Assembly (NCBI GenBank): GCA_008973525.1
Contig: WACJ01000226.1
Span: 248,001-312,000, forward strand
DNA: 64,000 bases
Origin: Stenopsyche tienmushanensis
Taxonomy: Eukaryota; Arthropoda; Insecta; Trichoptera; Stenopsychidae
Direction of reading: 5' to 3'
The notes below the pieces were generated by a model. It ran no database searches, was not told the DNA's origin, and worked only from the letters and a program-made list of their open reading frames with translations. Below are positions 24,315 to 37,700 of the stretch, in pieces; within the stretch, counting starts at the first letter, position 1, and each line of letters begins with the position of its first letter. A program made the position numbers and the translations under genes.

Positions 24315-25314
24315 CACTCATCCCTCGATTTACACGGTACCCATTTAACGCGCTTTCACTTTTATGCAGTCAGAATAAATTTACATTTTTTTAAAAAATC
24401 AAACATGTTTTGTGGCACGCGTCACACAAACGCCTGGATGACTGCTTCAATATTTACACAATGGTTTAATGAATGTTTTATCCCAGAAGCCTTAGATAAT
24501 GCAACCGGTCATCCATAAGATATACACCATCCAAATGTTGAAATTATATTTTTACCACCAAATACGACTTCCCTAATCCAACCGTTAGATCAAGGGATGA
24601 TTTCGACATTCAAGGCATACCACATGAAGCAGTCATATGAAGAAATATTAAATAAAATAGAGAGAAATGCGCCACTCGCGATTTTAGAAGCCTGGAAAAA
24701 TTTCACGATCTTAAATTGTATGAAATATATAGCATTAACAATTAAAGAAACTAAAAAGTCAATATTAAATGCTAGTATGGCCAGAAGTAGTTGAACGTAA
24801 TCATGTAATTCCAGCAAGAAATGAAACATTTAGCAGCATTTTAAATATAACAAAAGCGTTTGGACAAGGGTTGCAGAATTTAGAATTCAGTGGCATCTTT
24901 TGAACTCATGATTTTACAAAGACTTAAAAACAAAAAACGCAACACAAAAATTAGTTACGGACTATTTAATAAGACGAGAAGAAGAGCCTGCCGCTGGATT
25001 TGAATCCGATGATAGTAGCGATTTAGAGCCAACCAAAAATTTAAAAAAAATGGTTGTATTAGAATACAGCAGTGAGGTGGTGGAATAGTAAAATTATCAT
25101 TATATAATTATGCTTTTAATTATAAACATGATATAAATTTACGTCGAGGTATTAAATCTATTTCTTAACAAAATTCTCTTTTTATGCAGATATATGTGTA
25201 TATACAATGTACTCGTTTTACGCGGTTTTCTGGAACCTAACCCTCGATTTACGCGATTTTGATTTACACGTTTTCTCCGCGAACGAATCTACCGCGTAAA
25301 TCGAGGGATGAGTG
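24315..25314 (+). mobile_element. pogo/Tigger-type DNA transposon, 1000 bp, internally deleted
   Basis: Bounded by near-identical inverted ends CACTCATCCCTCGATTTAC (left) and its complement (right), flanked by TA on both sides. Inside, on the + strand, are remnants of a DDE_1 transposase: AWMTASIFTQWFN, LDNATGHP with the second catalytic Asp, IIFLPPNTTSLIQPLDQGM with the third, and EAWKNF...CMKYIALTIKETKKS. Stops and shifts interrupt it (TAA after ATGHP, TGA after NASMARSS). The N-terminal CENPB-like DNA-binding part and the first Asp are missing. The ends contain extra copies of the TIR motif near 25236 (CCCTCGATTTACGCG). It interrupts a mariner-like remnant that ends at about 24300. Confidence 0.88.
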
Positions 25315-25649
25315 TATATGGTTTTAAAACTTAAATAAAAATACGTCTAAATTTTTTACAGGGTTTTAAACCGATACTGAACCGAAAACTGACAATCGGT
25401 AAACATCTTTCGCCAAAAATCATTTGATTAATTTTTGTGCTGATGTAATATGCGACCATCGCCATTCTTTGGTTTGTTATGTTTGGTTGTATTCGTCTGA
25501 TAATACTGTAATTTTCAATCTTCATTCATCCCGTTAAATCAACACTTCATATAATATTGTTATGAATCAAAATCCTATATATTTGCTATGTACCCAGATT
25601 TCAATTTGTTTCCTGATGCTATGCACTCTAAGCGGGGACTCCCAAACGG

Positions 25650-26414
25650 CAGAGCCGTAATTAGGGTATGATGCGCCCGTGGCAAGAATCTAAATTGCGC
25701 CCCCGCCCCTCCCCATTTTTTCGTGATATCAAGAAATTGTTCATTTGTCGGATGTTTTTCTATTGATCTGAAAACGAACTTTTGATTTTTAATATGTATT
25801 TGTAGTTAAACTTTCATATATTCTTGACAAATTTTATCGCAAAAAGTAATTTATTTACGCAAAACCCTTCTAAAATTTAGGTATATCCGATCAACAATAT
25901 CATAGTGAAAAACCTCCTAAAAATTCAGCCAGGTCGATCAAAACCTTGTTAAGCCCAAACTTAGGTCATTTTTGAAAAACCCATTGACGCACAGTTACCG
26001 TCAAATACCGTCATGCGTCAGCAGATAATACATGCTTATTGCGCCAGATAAGTCCATGTACACCGTCTTCGCGGGACAATTCAAATCTTATCTCGCATCG
26101 ATGCAACTCATCAAAACGAAGACAAAATGAAGAAGTGGCTAAAGACTATCTTCGATTATCTGTCCAGTGGGTTTATCTACTTCGAGTCAGTTTTCAAAGT
26201 AATGAGAATGAGAAGTACTTGTTTTCAACATTTTTATTGTGACAGAGGATCCTGTTCAATGTTTCTTGTATTATATTTGGATAGGTAGAACAGTTAAGTA
26301 AAATAAAAACCACGTTTAACTCTCTCAATCGGGTTAGTGTTCTGCGTTTTGCGCCCCAAATCCAGTTGCGCCCGTGGCAGGCGCCTGCTTTGCCACGCCC
26401 TAGTTACGGCCCTG
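25650..26414. mobile_element. hAT-like MITE (CAGAGCCGTAA family), copy 1
   Basis: Left end CAGAGCCGTAATTAGGG, right end (complement) CAGGGCCGTAACTAGGG. Flanks CCAAACGG (25642-25649) and CCAAACAG (26415-26422) form a 7/8 target-site duplication, the size expected for hAT. It contains a C-rich segment near 25700 and a module GACGCACAG...CCGTCATGCGTCAGCAGATAATA near 25985 that is shared with piggyBac-like MITEs. The right end carries GCGTTTTGCGCCCC and CGTGGCAGGCGCCTGC. The small ORFs are not convincing genes. Confidence 0.85.
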
Positions 26415-26510
26415 CCAAACAGCCAAATTGGATCATGTTACCCATAAAATAAATGTATGCTTTTATTTGTTCTTACATCGTTTTTTGTACTTGTGATTTT
26501 TGCGGGTATA

Positions 26511-27224
26511 CAGGTTGTCCTCGACTTACGACCGAGATACGTTCCTGGACTTTGGTCGCAAGTTGAATTTCATACAAAATATGTAACTTAAATTGTGTTA
26601 AAATAAAACATGTGTATTTATTTATATTTTTTATTGTTGAATTTGTATTTATTTATTAATATAAAACATTTCCTTAATTAATATTTAAAATCTTCCGTCA
26701 TTTGTATTATATAAGTACAATCCCTTGGCTCATCATCAGTAGTGGAAGAAGAAGCAATAGTAGTCTTTTTAAAAAACATATCCAACTTTAGTTGAGTTGT
26801 TTGTTGTTTTTTTCGCCTGTATATTTCTTTGTAGCAAGGAAGATCTTCTTGAATACGACGGTTTATAGTTAAAAATCTTATCCGAATCCATTTTTGCAAA
26901 TTTTTGCATTCCTTGATCAATTTGAAGGAACGCTGCATCCATTTCTTTCAATATAAATTTTTATTAATTTTTTTTTTCAATAAAAAGATTTTCCATCGTC
27001 GAGCACTAGTATTGCTTGAGCAAACGTAGTTTTTAAATAATAGGCTTTAAATGTGGCAATAGCTCCCTGGTACATGGTTTGCAAAATACTGGTGGTATTA
27101 GGGGGTAAATACACGTTTTTAACGTTAGGATGTAAATTTCCGATGTGTGTACTTCTGGAATTCTATTTTTAGTTCTAATTTTTTTGGTCGTAAGTGCGAA
27201 TAATTGTAAGTCGAGGACTATCTG
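26511..27224 (-). mobile_element. pogo/Tigger-type element, second family, 714 bp
   Basis: Left end CAGGTTGTCCTCGACTTAC and right end (complement) CAGATAGTCCTCGACTTAC, each bordered by TA. The minus strand carries the C-terminal tail of a Tigger transposase at 26660-26951: KEMDAAFLQIDQGMQKFA in one frame, then INRRIQEDLPCYKEIYRRKK and TTQLKLDMFFKK in the shifted frame. Tigger proteins end in this way (CYxxIYxEKKxxTxQxxLDxFFK). The catalytic domain is missing and there is at least one frameshift, so it is non-autonomous. Confidence 0.82.
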
Positions 27225-28662
27225 TAGTTGATTCAATGCGGCTACAATGCGACACGCGCTCTCAACACTGCGTATGATGAAGCAATGCGCCCCCAACAAA
27301 GCTGCATCAAATGAGCTAAATATTCAACGTCTACAAGGATGACATCTCTATCATATCCTGTTCAGGAATCTGAGTTTTTTGCATGAAAATTAAATGCTGT
27401 CTGATTAAAACGTATTCTGCGAATGAGTTTTGCATATTTTGCGATGTTGTTTGTTTGTGCGACTTTTTGCTTCTTTTTATAGAAATTTTTAAATGCCAAG
27501 CTCAGGCAAATTGTTCTAAAATGTGTATATAAATAACTTCAAAGCTAAATGTATTCTTAGGAGCGCGACTGACTTGATAAGGCGCGGCCAAAATTTTGCG
27601 ATGCATCTCTCGTTTTTTGGGGGTTTGCGATGTCAATGCAATGAGTAAGTATTTCAGTTCTTCAATGGGAATCGAGTGATCTCATAAGGTTGCAGTGCGA
27701 TGGTAATCGGATATTTAAGCATTTTCTTTCGTTGGATTCAAGGACCGGTTTTCACTTTCGGGACAGCCGTAGACCGCTAATTTAAACGGTCGAATCGCAC
27801 GTGCCTTATACATTCTTGCCTTGCAAATTCATTATAAAATGCACAACCGGCTTTTTATTGTACTACTAGTTTACGACTGGCTGGAATATCAACGGGTGTT
27901 TAACCTTTTTTTTATTACTTATATGATTACCATACCATAAATTCGATCATGTCCAAAACTTCCGTATGATATATTAATAGACAAATCAATTGCAACGGAC
28001 GAGGCATCGCTGTGGATTCTTCTAATACTTTGATTGAGAGTAGAAATAAAATCTTGAATATATTTGATAGAATGTTTGGTTTAAATTAAACAAAAGTGTA
28101 AAATTACATGCCGAACAGACCGACATACATTCAAGTATTACTTAACCTTTTAACTGCTAGCGATATTAGAGATTGCGTACAAAGATTTTTTATTTATATA
28201 TTTTATTGTCTAAAGGCAACTTGTGTATCCTAACATATGCATGTATTCCACATGCTTTTCTTCCCTGTGATGTATTTACTACAACTCGACTCTAATAATT
28301 TTGTGATTTTTAAATAACTTTTTCACATGGTGTACTAAATACATATCATCGGAGCGTGCGGGTATTATTAGGGAGACCTTTATCACAGTAAGGGAAATGT
28401 TAAACCTAATATTAAAAATATATTTTATTTGCACATTTAAATAGTTTTTGTCCCGTTCACATACATCAAAATTCATTCAGCAATGTCCAACGGGAATAAA
28501 TTCAATCAATATATAAATACATCCAATCTCAATGCAAGCGATCAACAATCCAAGCAATATACGACCCTCATTAAAAATGAATACATGCTATGACATTCTT
28601 TATTTTTACATGTTTGCGATTATATACATAAAATAAATATATATGTAAATATTTTTTTATAG
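27225..28662. other. Sequence upstream of the first recognised calpain exon
   Basis: Probably an intron of the calpain-like gene, since the exon at 28663 starts internally. I looked here for an exon ending in the family motif WKRP(x)E and did not see one. ORFs are short. Confidence 0.4.
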
Positions 28663-28732
28663 GAACTCTGCAACCGACCTGTTTTCGTCTATGATGTACC
28701 ACCGCAATTCGATGTCACCACCGGGAAAATGG
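28663..28732 (+). CDS. CalpC: Calpain-like gene, PC1 exon (internal)
   Basis: Phase-0 start after a T-rich tract ending in AG; ends after one base of a Gly codon at donor GGGTAAG. It reads ELCNRPVFVYDVPPQFDVTT then GKM, matching the family stretch before the active site (FVxGxxxxDVxQGxLG). The split Gly codon completes exactly with the exon at 45085 to give KMGDRWF. The exon is isolated by 16.35 kb from the rest of the gene. No preceding exon was found. Because it starts in phase 0 within the PC1 domain, at least one more 5' exon must exist. Confidence 0.85.
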
Positions 28733-31700
28733 GTAAGGATCTAACATTAAACGCGATGTATTCGAAATAGCGCGAATTTTTATTTATGACACATGTACAT
28801 CATACAAGAAATGATCATCAGAAATAACACAATTTAAAATGACTACTAACAAAAATATTTTTTGCTTAGAGATGCAATGCGAAAATGTGGTTTGATCCCA
28901 TTTTAAATGAATAATAAATCCATTGATTTGTTCAGGATAACAATTGCCCATTTGATTTGATCTTTTATATCTACAATTGCTGATTCTGCATCTATTTGTA
29001 ATACGCTCTATGGTCTGTTCGACGTGGTTAGTTCGACAGACGCTCCCACGACGCGTGAGCGTCATCCAACTCGCTAGTCTATATAGATCCAGCATCGATC
29101 TCAATCAAAAATGTGAACAGCATTTTTAATATAATTTCGTGTGGATTACGCTACTTTTCCACTGCATAAAATAAACATAAACATATCAATGGTGACACAA
29201 TTGATATAGACGACGTCGAATACTAAATGAGATTCAAATGCAGTATGTGTGAATTAATGAATTGTCGACCTGATGTATTCTATGAAGATCCTGTATGCAT
29301 CTAAAATACATTCATTTGAAATATCATACGTTTACAACGTTCATAAAATGAAGTTAATTTATTTAAACTGCGGTCGATAATAGATTTCCATTTTCTTGAA
29401 TTTAATTCAATGGATATTGTATGTATGGGACCTTGATGAGAATTTGATGTTGTTCACTAAACATATTATTATGCTCTTAAAAACATCTTCATCTTTTTTA
29501 AGAACATCTTCAGTATCGCGTTGTATAATTATTATTAAAAAAAATTACGGGCTTTTTCTGTCAAAATTTTTATGCTAAGGTCTTTGATGTCGATAAAGCT
29601 CTTATCAAAATAAGCTGAATTACATAAAAAACATATATTACCAACAAACAAAATTATGTAATCCGACAAGCGTAACGTCCTCTGAAGGAATCAATACATC
29701 GTTGTACTTAAATTCGTTATAAAACACGTTCGATTTTCTAATTGGAAACTAAATCTTTGGTTTTGCAAATCTTAAAACTCATGATCACATTTATTGCGAT
29801 CAATCCTTTTTTTCCATTCACCCCTTTAAGACTAATATTTCGATAAAAACCCATGATAAATTCTTATAGAAAACCTATCAAACTATTTTAGGATTTATTT
29901 CAACTTTACTAAAGAGGTGCGTTTTTTTAACACTAGCAAATGCCCATGGACCGGATCGTGCTATTTCTTCTCCAAATGTTTAATGTGTGTAGTAAGTATG
30001 AAATTGAATATGGCTTTTTGATGTAAATCCAATAATCGAAATCATTGTTTGGATTTTATTATGTAGATCAGGCTTTAATACTTCTCCCCAAAAGACGCTT
30101 TTCGATTTCTAAATAAGATAGATAGAAAATCTGCATTCAATAACATTTGTCATGATGATTGTAAAATTTCGTTATGGATCGTTTTTGCTCTTAATCTTGA
30201 TCATCCAAAAGCCTTTATATTGAATTGATAATCTATAAATATTTAATAATTTGTACAAAATACATCGTTGATGCACAAAAATTCAATAGATTGACGGTAT
30301 AGAATCTAGAGTTAGAAAGATGAGACATTATTTGTACCACAGTTACCGTAACAAATGATAGAACATATAGTCCTTGCTTATTATAAGGTTGTCCCATAAG
30401 TGTCTTTCGCAAATGAACATGAACTGACTGATTCAAATAAATTTCAGCGTATTCAGCGTACATAATAGCCATCCTTTTTTGAAGAGACTTGTCACTGGAG
30501 ATGAAAGTTGGATACTCTATGAGAATATCCAACATTAACGGTCTTGGACCAAGGGTACAGGAGCTTTAACTGTAGCTAAATCTGGCCTACATCCAAAAAA
30601 AGTTTTGCTATGCATTTGGTGGGACTGGAATGGGGTAGTTTATTATGAGCTACTTCAGCAAGGTGAAACGATCAATTCAACGAAATATTGTTTCCAACTA
30701 GACAATCTAAAGGATGCAATTGCCAGAAAACGGCCAGAATCAGCGAACAGACGAGGCGTTGTTTTTCATCACGATAACGCCAGGCCTCATGTGTCTTTCT
30801 CGTTAGAAATAAATAAATAAACCCCACATGAATATCCCACTAAACCGACAGTAGGACCATTTTCGTAGTAAGATCTGATTAGGGGTTGTTTTTGATACCT
30901 GTCGTGCCGATAGCTATATGTGCCGATAGCTGTTGTGTTTTTTTGGTTTAACACTTAGACGTACACAGCCGTCAAATCCCGTCATGCGTTAGCAGATAAT
31001 ACTTTATTTTTTCGCCAGATAAGTTTATGCATACCGTCTTCGTGGACACTTCAAATCACATTGATGAAACTCATCAAAACTTAAGCGGCTCAAAAACTCT
31101 CAAACTTATCTGAGAATTGAAATGATGCAGACAACGCTACTGTCAATAATCAAAGTCTAACTCTAATTTTACGTTCATAAATTTCGAAAATCGTTATTCC
31201 AGACGTGTGCGTCAACCGGTTAAAAGCGTGTCGGTTTTCACTTTGTACGGATGAAGGCTCCAACCACACTTCGGGGTAGTTCGCCCATTACGTGATCAGT
31301 TAGCCCATTGTATTTGCTTGTGACAATACATTATTGTACTGTCACAAATTGCTTAATTATTGTCCGACCACTCAATCACGCTAATGAGCGAGTACTGATA
31401 ATAAATACTATATATGCTCTGAGAGCTGCAATACTTCAATCAAGTTCCCGAATTACAATTTTAGCCACGTCTACGGAAACCCCAGCTACCTTATATCATA
31501 AGTAAATGACGTTTATTTACTAATGATTAACGTGAATTACTTGTGGACAATAAAGCAGCTTTGTACATTTTAATTTAATGCCGATTTGTATAGTTATTTA
31601 GCCACGCTGAAAGCTTAATAATATGTAACCAGGAGTCTCAAATATTCGTAAAATCAATTATTCGAATAACAAATATGAAATTGGTAAAATATTCGAGTAT

Positions 31701-34700
31701 TCGAATATTCGAAATATTCGAATATTTTAGATATATACGAGGGTGATTCAAATATAACCCGGAATTTTGCTATTTTTTTAGACTTGAACCATTTTTAGAC
31801 GTGATTGAAATTTTTGAATAGCTTTTCAATCAACTTTATATTGTCCTTGTAAACAACTGGTGCTCTGATTTCGATTATATCGGCGATTTTGTTGTCCGAT
31901 TGTTTCTGATTCTATTACTTTTTGCACTTCTAAATCAGAGTTGTCTAGACGACTTATCGGATTCTATTAAAACATTGTTAAAAAGTCTGATCAATGTCTT
32001 GAATGCCAATGCGACGAGTTCCCTTTTTAACAAATATTTCATGCATTCTATAAAGGGAGAAACTTTTCCCGTTTGTATATATAATATTAACGTGATTAGC
32101 ATTATATTTCTTCTTCCATTCGCGTTATGATATACAATAACATAGTTGCACTTAACACTGAGTTTACGGGCGTTTCTTATATGCCTATTTCTACGAGCGC
32201 CCGTCAAATTGACGGGTAAACAAAAATACGCATTTTCTTTATAAAATCCGATTTATTCTGAATTAAGTCTGAGTTGAAGAATATTGGGCTTCATTTTTTC
32301 TATAGTAGCTGACTTGGCTATTTTTTCGCACTTCTGATGTTAAAATCTTTAGCAAATGTGTCCTCCAGCTAATTCATCGGCTAAACAAAATATGAACTCC
32401 TTGATCCGGTGCACTCTTCATATAATATCCACGCATTTATCGCTGCCAAATCTAATATATTGAAAATAACTTGAAGGAGCCATCGGAAACTTCTTGCTTT
32501 CACACCATATTTGCGTGTTATTTGATCAACGACGTCTATACCTAACTTTAAGTAATGGTTTCTGGGACGCATTTATAATTGTCTTCTATTTGTACGCCTG
32601 TATTTTTGGTGCTCAGAAAGATGACGAGCTTATAGAGTACCTAGAAAACTACATAACTCAGCAACTGTGAATGTCCAGTCTTTTTTTGTCCAGTGCCATC
32701 TTTTATGTGTCAATTATATTATCAAATTATCAAGAAATCTTCATTGGAAAATATTTCATTTTAACCCCTAAAGGAGTACTATCCCAGGACCTGAGACCCC
32801 CCCCTCCACTTTTCAGAAAAAGCACTCTTATACATTGAGCTCGGAGACAGACAGAGACAGAGAGAGAACGTAGTGCAGGTCGTGAGACAGAGACGGAGAG
32901 CTTCACCGCATACATCGCACGATTGTTTAGATCGTTAGCCCAAATTTATCGAGTTATTTGTTTATACAAAGAAATTACCCAATATTTTGTGCTATCGACA
33001 GTGTTTATTGGTTCGTCGCTGCTTGTTGAATGAGTCTTTGTCCGATTATCATTTCCTTCTAAAGCAGGAGCAAATGAATCGATTTCTTGTGCATTGTTTA
33101 TGTTATTTGACTGGCAAAAGTAATCGGTGTAAAGCGATTATGGCATCAACGACTTCATCGATATTAAATTTGCTCACTCCTCAAAAGGTTAATCTGAGCA
33201 GATTTAATTCGCCAGATTAACAGCGCCATCTCTTGTGGGCCTATGGGGACATTGCATCTGCATACCGATGGATTGCTTCTTGCGCGTGCACCGTTGCTGG
33301 TTTGGGAGTGACACGCAGAAAGCAAAAAACGGGAGAGTCGTCAATTAGCCTTGACTGCGGGAAGTCGTCCCTCCTGCAGCCAAATCTCTCTCTCATGTGG
33401 AATAAATAGTTATTTAGAGAAAAGAGTCTTTCTATTCGACGCCAGTCTATTTCCATCCATTCGTCAGATATAGAAAAAAGGGCAATTAAAATGTTAAAGG
33501 TATACCAAATAAATTTAGTTTTGCCAAATTATTTAATTTCAGCATTCATTTTATTACAAATTAATCAAAATGTATCAAACTATTGTTCTATTTATATGCA
33601 AATCTGTAGATCTTTGTGGTGGCTTGGAAGTAATATCAATCGCGATCAGATTATTAATACAAATTGAAAATGAAACGAACATCGTGACTTTTTAGTACGG
33701 TTATAAGTTTGTACTGTTTGATTGGAATGCCGAATGCTTATTTGGGTGCGGCTTGAGCCCTTGGATACTCCAACTGCTATTGTCACCCAAATTTAATTTG
33801 AACGCAATTATTTCGCTTTTATTGCTTGAGCTAACTCGTATTTTATCTTGATTTTGCAAATAGATCGACTTAAAAAAAATAAAGCTTGGAGAGTCTTCTA
33901 GGAGAATGAATGTCAATTCAAAAATAGCACATTTTGAATCTCAACGACCGAATTACAAGTTGACATTTGGTCGACGACTCGTTCTCCTCAGACTAATCTT
34001 CCAGTTCCACCGAGACTATTATCATATCGTCGTTGTTTTGTCCGAATACCTTCGCAGTGATGTCATCTCGGGGTATATTTCTTTGCGACCATGTTTACAT
34101 TTTGCCGATCGAAAGTTGTTTCGTCAACCCGCACGCCCACTTTCTTTGGTAGTCGGTGTGACCGTATTAATTTCTTTTTTTCAAGCCGAGATCCAATCTA
34201 GCAGTGCTCCCGAGCCCGAAGCACCGGTGTTCGTTTATCACGATGTGCCATCAGGTCAATCGGCGAAGACTACTTTTTCATGCTTCACGCCTCATCTATC
34301 CAATCTATTGCGAAGCAAGACGATCGCTTCGGTTTTTTTGCGTTATAAGTAATTAAATCGTTTGTTCGAGCTCATTTTTTAACGCCCAGCCTTTCTTGTT
34401 CAATGGCTTTGAGCGCTGTCTTTCGTGGTTCATTGCTTCCAACGAAAGAGTTTTCAGCGAATATCATTCAGAGCTCTGCGCCCTACCTTCGGAGACACAA
34501 TATTTTGCTGTGTTGTGCGTACCTTCTATTAATAAATGAGAATGGTATGAACAGTCCACATATAGCTATCCATGTGAGAAGCATGCACGCATACCCTGTG
34601 TGCTTTGTTAATGCTCGCACCGGAAATTGCACACATTTCAATTAATCGGAATCATTGAGACACAACATCTTATTTCCATTTTAAACTGTAGCTTCGACGA

Positions 34701-37700
34701 TATTATTCATCATCTTTTTCATTAAAAGCTTGGTACCGTTGCTACATATCGTGGTGGATGTATGTTTCGGAGAAGAATTATCGGCACGCCAATTTTCAGT
34801 GTCAAAATACACAAATATAATTTTTATATAGAACGATGAACAAACTGAATTTTGTCCTTATATTTTGTTAGTGGGTTAATATATAATTTAATCAATGCCT
34901 TTTCATACAATTCAAATCAAAATTAAACATATCGATGCAGTAAGCTCTTTTGTCAGCATCACTAAAATTTCTCTTCGATTTATTAGCACCGATTATCGTG
35001 TCGAATCCATTAATTTCTTCTGTGTGAAGATAGCTTAAAAGTGTTTGAGCTCTTGCAATATTAGGCATTGCAAAGCTTGCCGGGTAATCGCTTTTAAAAA
35101 AACAAAAATGAATTGAAAATATGACGTCTGTGTCTTATTGCCTCCCGGCATAGTCTACCGAAGACTGAGACTTGGCCAATATACAATATATCAACGGTTG
35201 CTATGCTTTGTTTACTTTAGCAACCACCAGACGGATATGTGCCAACATATCAAACACATCAAACGTCTCGCAAAATAAATTCCGTAAACCAATAAAGCTC
35301 GTGCTGATTTATAGCCCTTCTCGGATACACGCCCAATAACTCATCAAAGTTTCATCGCAATCGGATGAACGATATAGGAACGTATCTGGAACTATCAAAA
35401 TGTACGCTGACTCCACGACACACATTCATTTTAATATACACACTTAAACCTTTTTTTGTGCGGTAGATGCGTTCCGTGGAAAATCGCATAAAAAAAGCCA
35501 TGATTTACATAGAAAAAGTAAAGATGCGTTCCATGGATTTTAAAAACCGCATAACTTTGAAACAGCTATAAAAAATATACCCAAACTCGCATAAAAAAGT
35601 TAATTGATATAATATATTCAATAAAATCGTACAGGCAATCAATATAGCCGTACAGGACTAACTGTGAGTGATTGAATTCATATTCAAATCCTATTTAATA
35701 AATCACACATGTAGATCAATGATAAACCACCGCATAAAATCCTCCATCTTTTGGAATATCTCCTAGTAACATCGTCTATATCCGACCGTTTCTGATGCGA
35801 AATCAAGAATACAAAGATATCAAAAACTTTGCATCTTTATCGCATTTCATAGCGTCAAGTTTCAAAAATTAAACATTGAATGGCTGAATCGATGTAACGC
35901 TCGTCATATTGTAAATATCTATTTACAGTTGCCGTATGTTTGACCCACTAAGAGAAAATCAGAAATTAAGCCATTAGTGCACCACAAAATCGTTGGAAGA
36001 ATACAGCTTAATTTAGGTGTAATTATCCGATTAATGTATAAATAATGGCTTTACCATTTTTTAAAGTCTTTGATCTACATTATTTTGATTAGCCCACATT
36101 CTTTATTGCACGCATTTGGAGCCCTTATGAGCAAATCGCAATCATCAGCAATGTAAATATAACATATGCAGGGTGCGGCATTGAAACTTCCTTATTTAAA
36201 ATGCACACCCTGAAGCGATATTTATTTCGAGAAGAGTGAAATGGTATATATTTGAAAAGCGGGATCTAACGTTTTTTTTTTCATATAGGTCTAGTAAAAA
36301 TCATGCAACATCCTCAAAATCCCTGCATATGGAACGTGCGATGGTGTGCATTAATAGGCGTCATTGAACCATGATTTTTTGAGAGAAAAAAAACGATCAG
36401 ACATTCAAAATCAATTCTGCTCGTTATGTCCACACGATTGAGGAGTTCTTTTTAACCAAAACTTGATAAAAATGTATTTGGGGGATGTCTGGTTTCAGCA
36501 GAATGGCGCCACGGCCCACACAGTGCGAACGTCGTTGAACATTTTGCAAAAACATTTTTCCGGTTGATTTAGCCCCGTGTATTTTTTTTTTTGTGGGACT
36601 ATCTGAAATCTTCAGTTTACACCGATCGTCCAAGGATCTTGGCTCAAACGAAGAACGGTATTTAAAGCTGCTATCGACAAAATACCCGTGTCAATATGCT
36701 GAAAAGAGTGGAGAGAAGCTTCAAAGCTCGACTATCTCAATGCATTGACCAGAACGAAGGCCACCTTAATGATAACATTTTTAAAGCATAAATATAAAAC
36801 TTTAAAAGTTTTTCTTAATATGAATAAAAATAATATACTGATATCTTCTATACTGTTTGTGTTATTCGTTTTTAAAATAAGGTAGTTTCCCTGCCGCACC
36901 TGTATAAATTGCAGACACTAGACTATTATTTATCAGATGCTTAGTTTTGCATTGATAAAATCATTATTTTTATCGTTTAATGACGTCATATTTTTGTTGT
37001 AAAATGATTTTTTTTATATTTCGTTAGTCATAGCCAGTTAAGTCTTTGGGTCCGACCGATCGTCTTGAACGCGGGAAAGCTTTATCTTCTCGTTTCGCAA
37101 TAGTACATTAACGTTTCAATAAAAAAAATCTATTAACATATATACAGCATAAATGCATAATGGCAATAATACACAGATCAAATCAAAATCATAAAATAAT
37201 ACATTGAATTACAAATACAATGATGAGTCTGTGCATTTATAATCAGGGTCATAGCCATATCGTATTGCAATTTGCCTTTTAAATAGCATGATTTCGATGA
37301 TTTTCAAGGCAATTAACGTTCATCGTCTTTTATCGATATTTTATATCCTTAACATTGTATCAAAATGTCTCATTAAAAGATTTATTTAAAGCTCAAGTAT
37401 ACCATGTGACGCAATGATCGACAAATGAATGTCTGAATGTATTCTTCTATTGATACTTCATCATGGAATAACCAAAAGCACCGTACTTCTAGAGTTTTTT
37501 AAAATTATACAAATCACAAACGAACCGATAAGTGATCAATTAATCAGGTCAATATCGAACTATCCGAAAATGCAGGACCGTAACAAGGGCGTGGCGTAGC
37601 AGGCGCCCGCCACGGGCGCATCTGGGCTTGGGGCGCAAAACGTAGAATACCGACCCGGTGGAGACTTGCACATGCTTTTAATTTTATTTTATACGAACCA

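Noticed and set aside
31935..32207. 90-codon minus-strand ORF next to the piggyBac remnant, considered as its C-terminus
   Set aside because: It begins within the terminal repeat and reads out of the element past TTAA at 32152, so it cannot be the transposase.
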